DNA of 64,000 bases. Origin: Haliotis asinina (taxonomy: Eukaryota; Mollusca; Gastropoda; Lepetellida; Haliotidae). The notes below the pieces were generated by a model that made no database searches, was not told the DNA's origin, and was given only the letters and a program-made list of their open reading frames with translations. The DNA is taken from positions 35,549,001-35,613,000 of the forward strand of contig NC_090291.1 in NCBI RefSeq assembly GCF_037392515.1. The letters are read 5' to 3'. This document shows positions 57,146-64,000 of this stretch, piece by piece; within the stretch, counting starts at the first letter, position 1, and the number at the start of each line of letters is the position of its first letter. Made by a program: the position numbers and the translations under genes.

Positions 57146-57482
57146 ATGATGGATATATTCGCCTTCAGTCCCACAACTGTGTTGCTGTTTGTGGTCGTGC
57201 TAGTTCTGTCATGGTTGCTAACGCGGCGTCCCCCAGGGCTCCCTCCCGGTCCTCCTCTCCTCCCGTTTGTGGGAAATGCCCTCTGCATGGGCTCCGATCC
57301 TCGGATTACGTTTAAGAAACTCAGGCACCAATATGGGGACATCTTCAGTGTGTACCTGTTCAACAAACCAGTCATCGTCCTCAACGGCTACAGCACTCTG
57401 AAAGACGCCATTGTCAAGAACGCCGACGTATTTTCGGACAGGCCTTACTCAATGATAAATGACTTTATTTCAAAAGGGAAAG
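57146..57482 (+). CDS. cytochrome P450 gene 3, exon 1 only (CYP2-like), possibly orphan
   Basis: Codes for residues 1-112 of a protein very like genes 1 and 2: MMDIFAFSPTTVLLFVVVLV anchor, [28 protein letters not shown] and [11 protein letters not shown]. Length (337 bp) and phase equal the other first exons, and the frame is intact. The expected donor reads AAAG|GCATGT instead of GT, so splicing would need a GC-AG intron or another site. It lies on the plus strand, head to head with gene 2. No exon 2, 3 or 4 lies downstream inside the window; LINE copy D fills most of the space. Either the rest lies beyond 64000 or this is a duplicated lone exon. Confidence 0.75.
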
Positions 57483-57546
57483 GCATGTGCCGTATATGTC
57501 CTCACCACCCTACATGTCCATCACAGCTATTAACTGCAATTTCTTA

Positions 57547-57938
57547 GAACTTAAACTGTTCACACGTTGGCCTCTATTTGGCCTAAGTATCTCTCTCCTG
57601 TTTGCGTAACCTCTGTGCGTGGTGCGAGTGTTCAAGACTCGTGAGACCCGTATTAGAACAGAGGTTCGTAGGAAGATATGACAAGTAACCTCTGTGGGAA
57701 GAGAATGTGTGGACTGAAGTTTCTAAACATTTAGGCAGTGGGGGCATGGCTGGGCTACATGAGGTGATGACAGCATCACACTGAGCAGACCCCATGATCG
57801 GCTTCGTATAGGTGAAATAGATGACAATGACAGGACGAACGATGACCCTCAACAACCTGACCTATGTGTGCAACCAACCGCAAACAGGAGAGAGAAATTT
57901 AGGCCAAATAGAGGCCGACGTGTGAACAGTTTAAGTTC
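57547..57938. mobile_element. 392-bp MITE with 60-bp terminal inverted repeats
   Basis: Left arm GAACTTAAACTGTTCACACG... and its reverse complement at the right end match at about 57 of 60 positions, including GGCCTCTATTTGGCCTAA and CTCTCTCCTGTTTGCG. TTAA occurs at 57551-57554 and 57931-57934, so a TTAA target duplication is possible but cannot be separated from the symmetry of the arms. No transposase. It begins 64 bp after the gene 3 exon, in its presumed intron. Confidence 0.85.
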
Positions 57939-57969
57939 ACAGACACAATGCTACGAGAGATGTCAAGGT

Positions 57970-58063
57970 GCCAGCCTGGTTCCCTGGGTCTGATGCGCCT
58001 GCGCTAACGCTCCGACTCAGTGTCCGACTCCGACGCAGGTTCATCAGAATCAGGGAACCAGGT
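57970..58063. repeat. ~94-bp imperfect palindrome
   Basis: AGCCTGGTTCCCTGGGTCTG on the left pairs with CAGAATCAGGGAACCAGGTT on the right. The arms are about 30 bp with a GC-rich loop (CTCCGACTCAGTGTCCGACTC). Could be a small foldback element. No coding frame. Confidence 0.7.
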
Positions 58064-58184
58064 TGTCACGGTGCTAGATCTCAGTGGAACACAGATAAAT
58101 TTATCTGGGAATTTGAACATGTCTCCAAATAACTTTTGTAAAATCGTGCAGAGGGATAAACCGCTTAACATAACAAAGCTATTA

Positions 58185-58379
58185 AATGGAAGTATGGTGA
58201 TCTACCTGTCTATAGTGACTTAAATTCACGATAGCGAGCTACATTTTATTTTTATCTGTGATACTTTGATGACAGGTTTTTACTCTCTATATTTATTGAT
58301 TTTAGTATTGATGTAGAATTAATTGTTCAGGAAATAGGTTATAATATTGCCGATGAGACGCTAAATATCAACTCACTCC
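58185..58379 (+). mobile_element. 5'-truncated LINE 3' tail just upstream of copy D
   Basis: AGTATGGTGATCTACCTGTC through ATTGCCGATGAGACGCTAAA and an AACTCACTCC end match the last ~190 bp of the LINE. LINE copy D starts about 12 bp downstream. Confidence 0.82.
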
Positions 58380-58994
58380 AAATTGCACTAGGCACCCGTG
58401 GCGAGCCACCTCCTCGTGGTGGGTGCTGGGTAACGCCAAGAGCTCGCCGACACCCCCGTAGTGGACCCGGGGAGATATTTGGTCCACCAACCCGTTTGCC
58501 GTGGGTTGCGGCCCTGTGTCGGTGGAGGAAGGGATCCTGGTGGTTGAGGGCAATAGGGGCCTGCAACCGTGTTCCTGTTGCCTAATACACCACTTTGGCC
58601 CTGACTTCACCTAGACGGGAGGTTGAATGGGCCCGGTTCAACCAATCGGCTGGTCATGCCAAGCCCTGTTCATGAATTTGTATATAACTGCACCAAAATA
58701 TTTTGAATTGTTGAAATTATGGTCTTGGCGCCCTCTGTTCAAACAACATCATTTGATTCTGATGTAAGTTTGTATGAATAAATGTTTCATGACTTTTGCC
58801 TAGAGTCTCATGCCCAGAAGGCGATGGCTCATGGGCCAATCTGGTGGTACATTATCTGTAATGCTACTGCTTGAGTATACCCCTTTGGTATCCTTGGTGG
58901 CGCCTGTTGGAGGCCCACGGGCATTAGGCATCGTCCTTGTTGACACCCCGTGGTGGGTGGGGAGCCAGGAGGGTGAAAAAACAACTACACAACA

Positions 58995-60245
58995 ATGGCT
59001 AACCCAAACCCAAAAAAACAAAAACGTTCTCATATAGATGACTCTGATGATGATGAAGACACAATTACTAGATTGTGTTATTCTGACCGTGATACCTGGC
59101 CACGATTCATTATTGCTGAATCTAGTGAGACAAAGTTGACTTCTTGTTCGCCTTTTCTATTAGAGAAAGCGATCCAAGGTATTGCTGGAACAGTAAAGAA
59201 TGTGACCAAAACTAGATCCGGCTCAGTTTTAATAGAATGCTTGAGGAGAGAGCAAGCAGCTAATCTGATGGAAGCAAAATCTTTTGGAAATGTTCCTGTT
59301 AAATGTTATCCTCACAAAACACTGAACTTTAGCAAAGGTATTATTCGTGACAGAGACAGAAGTCTTGCTGATCTCTCCACTGATGACATTGTCAGTCAGC
59401 TACGGATGCAAGGAGTTAGGAGGCTAAGCGTTTCTCCTTTAAGAAAGATGGTATCGCTTCACCTTCCAATACCTATTTACTGACGTTTATAAATTTGATA
59501 TCCCAAAACTGCCCCAATCTATTAAAGTTGGATGTTTTTCTATGAAAATTGATCTATATGTCCCTAATCCTCTGAGGTGCTTTAACTGCCAGAGGTTTGG
59601 GCATGGACAGAAGACTTGTAAGAACCGATCTGTTTGTTATCGCTGTGGTGGTGACGATCATGATTCTACCACATGTTCATCTGACCCAAAATGTGTGAAT
59701 TGTTCTGGTTCGCACATGGCTTCCTCAAAAGAATGTCCAGCTTGGCAATTTGAAATGTCTGCTCAGCGTATCAAAACTGAGAAGAATATAAGTTTTTCAG
59801 AAGCAAAGAAACTGGCCGTTTCAGCTTCGACTTCTTGCAATGCTTCCTTGAGAGGTAAACCCACATACGCAGAAGTACTGAAACCATCTGTCAAGTCCAT
59901 TGAATGTCAGACTGATTTGACATGGATGTCTGCTGAAAAACCTGTGTGCATTTCTGATCTGACTTCCCTTTCTAACAGTCAATCTTCCTCACAAAAATCA
60001 CTTAAATCATCAGAAACTCAGACGTCAGCACCAGTTGTGAAAAAGAAAAATGCGAACGTTGATTATTCTAAAAAGCAAAATAGAACTGATCGTGTGCCTA
60101 AAGGACAAAGAGACCCTGTGTCCGTTCTAAATAGGTTTGAAATTTTAGATGACATGGACGTGTCATCTCAGGCAAGCACCTACTCCAGGAGTCATTCTCC
60201 AAAGAAAAAGGGTCGTGAACTTTCTCCAATAGCTCATCCTAAATG
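58995..60245 (+). pseudogene. LINE copy D ORF1, CCHC RNA-binding protein with frameshifts
   Basis: Opens MANPNPKKQKRSHIDDSDDD, basic then acidic. Then come LEKAIQGIAGTVKNVTKTRS and GIIRDRDRSLADLSTDDIVS. About 59420-59500 the frame shifts twice around the TNTYLLTF block. From 59542 the frame is open to TGA-terminated KKKGRELSPIAHPK. It contains three Cys/His knuckles: RCFNCQRFGHGQKTC, VCYRCGGDDHDSTTC and KCVNCSGSHMASSKEC. The C-terminal 130 residues are Ser/Lys-rich. Function in the family: binding and packaging LINE RNA. Confidence 0.88.
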
Positions 60246-60300
60246 ATTGTTACTCTAATGTAGTGATACTGGACTCATCCAGATCTCCTACTGAACCGTC

Positions 60301-63300
60301 ATGCGTTCTCAAAATATAATCCAATGGAACTGTAGAGGTCTGCGGAATAATTTTAATGATTTACAGCTTTTGGTTCAAGATTTGAAGCCATCAGTTTTAT
60401 GCTTACAAGAGACCTATCTCAAAGCCACTGATACATTTGACCTCCGACAGTATAGCTCATATCATAGTTTCTCCCCTCCAGGTCATAAGGCTACTGGAGG
60501 ATCTTCAGTTATTGTGAAGCAGGATATAATCCATGGTCCTATCTCACTTAATACCCCTCTTCAAGCAGTTGCAGTCAGGCTTACATTTAACTTTGTGTTC
60601 ACTTTATGTTCTCTGTACATTCCCCCTTCTTACTGTCTTCAGCAATCAGATCTTCAAGAGTTGTATGATCAACTTCCTAAACCCTGTGTTATCGCAGGTG
60701 ACTTGAACGGCCACAACCTACTTTGGGGTGGTTCAGTTATAAATACAAAAGGAAAAATACTTGAGGATTTCATCTCCAACAATGATTTATGTATATTCAA
60801 TGATAATTCACATACTTATCTGCATCCTGGAACAGGAAGTTATTCTTCAATAGATCTTTCCCTTACAGAATCCAACTTATTAAATGAATTTGCATGGTCG
60901 GTTCATGATGACCTTTCTGGAAGCGACCATTTTCCCACTGTTCTATCAACTGTACATCCAAGTGACACTCCGCCATCATCAAGGTGGAACTTTACAAAAG
61001 CTGATTGGTCTCTGTTTCGAACATTATGCACTGAAAGGTTGCAACCTAATTTATTCCTAAATGCCCCCGATCCTATTCAAACCTTTTCTGATAAATTAAA
61101 TGTCATAGCTGATGAATGCATTCCAAAATCCTCTACAGTTTCACACATTCGTAAACCTTGGTTTAACACTGATTGCAAACAAGCTAGAAGGGAGAGAAAA
61201 AAGGCAGAAAAATATTTCCGTCGCCATCCAACTGTCCATAATTTAAATCAGTTTAAAATTTCTAATGCCAAGGCTCGTCGCACATTTAAGCAACATAAGC
61301 GACAGTCATGGCAAAACTACGTTTCTAAAATCAACTCACGAACGCCAATTTCTAAGGTTTGGAATATGGTACAGAAAATCAAAGGTAAAGGATCAAAGTG
61401 TAGTGTTCACCATCTCAAGGAAGGTGACAGTTTTCTCACTGAAACATCTGATATTGCAAATAAAATTGGTGAAACGTTTGCAAAGCATTCCTCTTCGTCA
61501 AATTATTTACCAGACTTTAAGAAATTTAAAGATCAACAAGAAAAAAAGAACATTAATTTTAATTCCGACAATGGGGAGGACTACAATGAAATCATTTCTC
61601 TTCATGAGCTCCATACTGCCCTTGAGCAAGCTCATGATACTGCGACTGGAGCTGATAACATACATTATCAGCTCCTTAAACATTTACCTGAATCGTCTTT
61701 AGAAACATTGTTGAATATCTTTGATAATATATGGACGTCTGGTCATTTTCCTTCATCGTGGCGAAATGCTATTATCATCCCTGTTCCTAAACCTGGTCGG
61801 GATCATACTGATCCTTCTAACTACCGACCAATATCACTTACTAGCTGTGTTTGTAAGACTATGGAACGTATGGTTAATAATCGTTTAGTTTGGTACCTGG
61901 AAACCAACAACCTTATCACTAACATTCAATGTGGTTTCCGCAAAAATCGAAGTACCATCGATCATTTGGTATGTTTAGAATCTTTTATTAAAAAATCCAT
62001 GTTAAATAAACAACACGCTGTATCAATTTTTTCGACCTTGAAAAGGCATATGATACGACATGGAAGTATGGAATTCTTTAGGATCTTCATGACTTTGGTT
62101 TGAGGGGCCGTTTACCCCAATTTATATGTCAGTTTTTTGAAGACAGACAATTCCAAGTCCGAGTTGGTTCTACCCTGTCTGACCATTACAGCCAGGACCA
62201 GGGTGTCCCACAAGGCAGTATTTTGTCTGTCACTTTATTTAGCATCAAGGTCAATAGTTTATCCAAGGTTTTAAGTGGCTCAATTGATGGGTCACTTTTT
62301 GTGGATGATTTTAATATTTCTTGTCGTGGTAAAAATATGCATACCATTGAACGGCAAATGCAATTGTGCCTAAACAAAATAAATAAATGGTGTCTTGAAA
62401 ACGGTTTTAAATTTTCTAAATCAAAAACTAATTGCATACATTTCTGCCGTAAATATAAACCACATAAAGACCCAGAATTGTTTTTAAATGGCACTCCCAT
62501 CAAAGTTGTCAAAGAGGCCAAATTCTTAGGTCTGATTTTCGACTCACATTTAACTTTTCTTCCGCATATAAGATCCCTAAAAACTAAATGCTTGAAGGCA
62601 CTTGATTTATTGAAAGTCGTGTCTAATTCAAGGTGGGGAGGAGATCAAGCTACTCTCCTACACCTATACAGATCACTTGTCCGCTCAAAGCTTGATTATA
62701 CTACATCGTTTATGGTGGAGCTTGTAAACTTAAAACTATTAGATTCTGTCCACCACCAAGGTCTAAGACTTTGTCTTGGGTCCTTTAGAACATCTCCTGT
62801 CGACAGCCTCTACGTTGAAGCCGATGAACCATCTCTTACACAACGCCGCATAAAATTATCTTTACAATATATCACAAAACTATGCTCTAACGAATCTAAC
62901 CCTGCATATAATTGTGTCTTCAATCCCCTGTATGAGGATTTCTATAGCAAAATGTCTTCTCTTGTTCCACCTCTTGGGCTCAGAATAAAGCCGTTTATTG
63001 CTGCTGCTGGCATTGAGTTGGAAACTATATCTCCTTCTCGACTTCTTTCTTCTCCTCCTTGGCAGCTGGTTCAGCCACAAGTTGACCTAACATTAACATC
63101 ATTTAAAAAATCAGAAACCAATGACTTACAATATAAACAAGAATATCATCAATTAAAAAGTAAATATAATACTTACAAAGCCTTATTTACAGATGCATCT
63201 AAGGACGCTGGCGCTGTAGCTTGTGCCACTGTCATTGGATCCAGAACAATATCTTCTAGAATTCCAGATAACAGCTCAATTTTTCTGCAGAAGCTAACGC

Positions 63301-63995
63301 CATATTAACAGCTCTCAAGTATATTCAAAGACATCCTAAACATAAACAATATATCATTTATTCAGATTCTCTTTCGTGCCTTCAGGCTATTAAAAACCTA
63401 TCTTGTAAACATCCACTTTTAATAGAAATTATTGAATTATATAATGATCTTGCTACTGGCCAGTACGACATCGTCGTTTGTTGGTTACCCATCCACGTGG
63501 GCATTTCTGGTAACACAATGGCAGATCTTGCTGCCAAGGCAGCCCTCAATAAATCTGTGACACCACTTCTTATTCCATACTCTGATTACAAAGCTAGTAT
63601 TAGATCTTACATCCGTGACCTGATGCAGAAGAAGTGGGACACCCAGGTAGGCATCAATAAATTACATGAAATAAAACCCTATATTGGTTATTCCTACTTG
63701 GGTTGTCAGTCCAGATTTGAAGAGGTAATCATGCGGCGATGTCGTATTGGCCATACTAGATATACTCATTCATACCTATTGAAAGGTGAGGATCCTCCGT
63801 TTTGTATCCCTTGTGATGAGAGAACCACGGTCAAGCATATCCTGCTTGACTGTGTTGAATTCTCCATCATAAGGGATAAATATTTCAATGTAAAAACAAT
63901 GAAGGACCTTTTTAATAGCGTAAGTTCTCATTTAATTCTTGGATTTTTAAAAGAAATTGATTTCATCGTTGAATTTTTATTATTATGTCCTGTAG
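60301..63995 (+). pseudogene. LINE copy D ORF2 (endonuclease, RT, RNase H), nearly intact
   Basis: ATG 60301; first 600 codons open. Endonuclease: IIQWNCRGL, CLQETYL, AGDLNGHN, SGSDHFP. RT: IPVPKPGRDHTDPSNYRPIS, QCGFRKNRSTIDHL, then motif A (DLEKAYDTTW), which is reached only across a one-base loss near 62030. Motif B QGVPQGSILSVTLFSI and motif C FVDDF lie in the next open stretch (to 63308), together with the thumb and the RNase H start FTDASKDAGA. A second small deletion near 63285 shifts the frame before AEANAILTAL. RNase H then continues with IYSDSLSCLQ, WLPIHVGISGNTMADLAAKAAL and CRIGHTRYTHSYLLKGEDPPFC. The order EN-RT-RNase H places it in the I superfamily of LINEs. Confidence 0.9.
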
Positions 63996-64000
63996 ATAGC

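Larger units (their letters stand above)
58391..64000 (+). mobile_element. LINE copy D, best-preserved copy, runs off the window
   Basis: 5' UTR starts GGCACCCGTGGCGAGCCACC. ORF1 is at 58995-60245, ORF2 from 60301 to past 63990; the 3' UTR and tail lie beyond the window. Only a few breaks separate it from an intact I-like LINE: one region in ORF1 and two places in ORF2. It serves here as the reference for the other copies. Inserted on the plus strand downstream of the P450 gene 3 exon. Confidence 0.92.

Overview
The window reads as nuclear DNA of a marine gastropod, most likely an abalone (Haliotis). This is inferred from the very frequent dispersed repeat that ends in (ACTC)n, from intron-bearing cytochrome P450 genes of the animal CYP2-like type, and from the density of LINE, SINE, mariner and Gypsy remains. 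No prokaryotic features are present.

Host genes. Two complete four-exon P450 genes lie on the minus strand: gene 1 (exons between 13886 and 7317) and gene 2 (exons between 43054 and 34181). Their exon lengths are identical (337, 525, 441 and 179 bp) and all introns are phase 1. Each encodes 493 aa with membrane anchor, PPGPP hinge, WxxxR, AGT(D/E)TT, ExxR, PDRF and FSLGRRxCxG. A third copy is represented only by exon 1 on the plus strand (57146-57482), head-to-head with gene 2. Its donor reads GC, and any further exons lie beyond the window or are lost. This is a tandem detoxification/monooxygenase cluster whose introns are filled with repeats.

Mobile DNA. One LINE family of the RNase H-bearing I-like type dominates. 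It has ORF1 with CCHC knuckles, ORF2 with endonuclease, reverse transcriptase and RNase H, and an (ACTC)n tail. There is a copy at 1825-6785 (minus, 11-bp target duplication, internal deletion), copies at 43888-50759, 50768-56639 and 58391 to the window end (plus, head to tail), and many 5'-truncated pieces. Several of these pieces are nested inside other copies with clear target duplications. A SINE-like repeat shares its 3' end with this LINE. Other elements are a deleted DD34D mariner, two foldback or MITE-type elements, a solo LTR and a Gypsy integrase fossil.

Tandem structures. The most striking object is 19471-29746: exactly four head-to-tail units of 2569 bp, nearly identical. Each carries a Gypsy pol fossil plus a 443-bp foldback element. 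A 3.2-kb satellite of 26/28-bp units with a 724-bp higher-order period fills intron 1 of P450 gene 2. A 42-bp minisatellite has expanded about elevenfold inside a LINE between reverse transcriptase and RNase H.

I found no tRNA, rRNA or CRISPR. I see no evidence for a wholly new multi-gene system. The items most worth follow-up are the four-unit array, the LINE/SINE tail sharing and LINE-into-LINE targeting, and the P450 cluster with its orphan exon.
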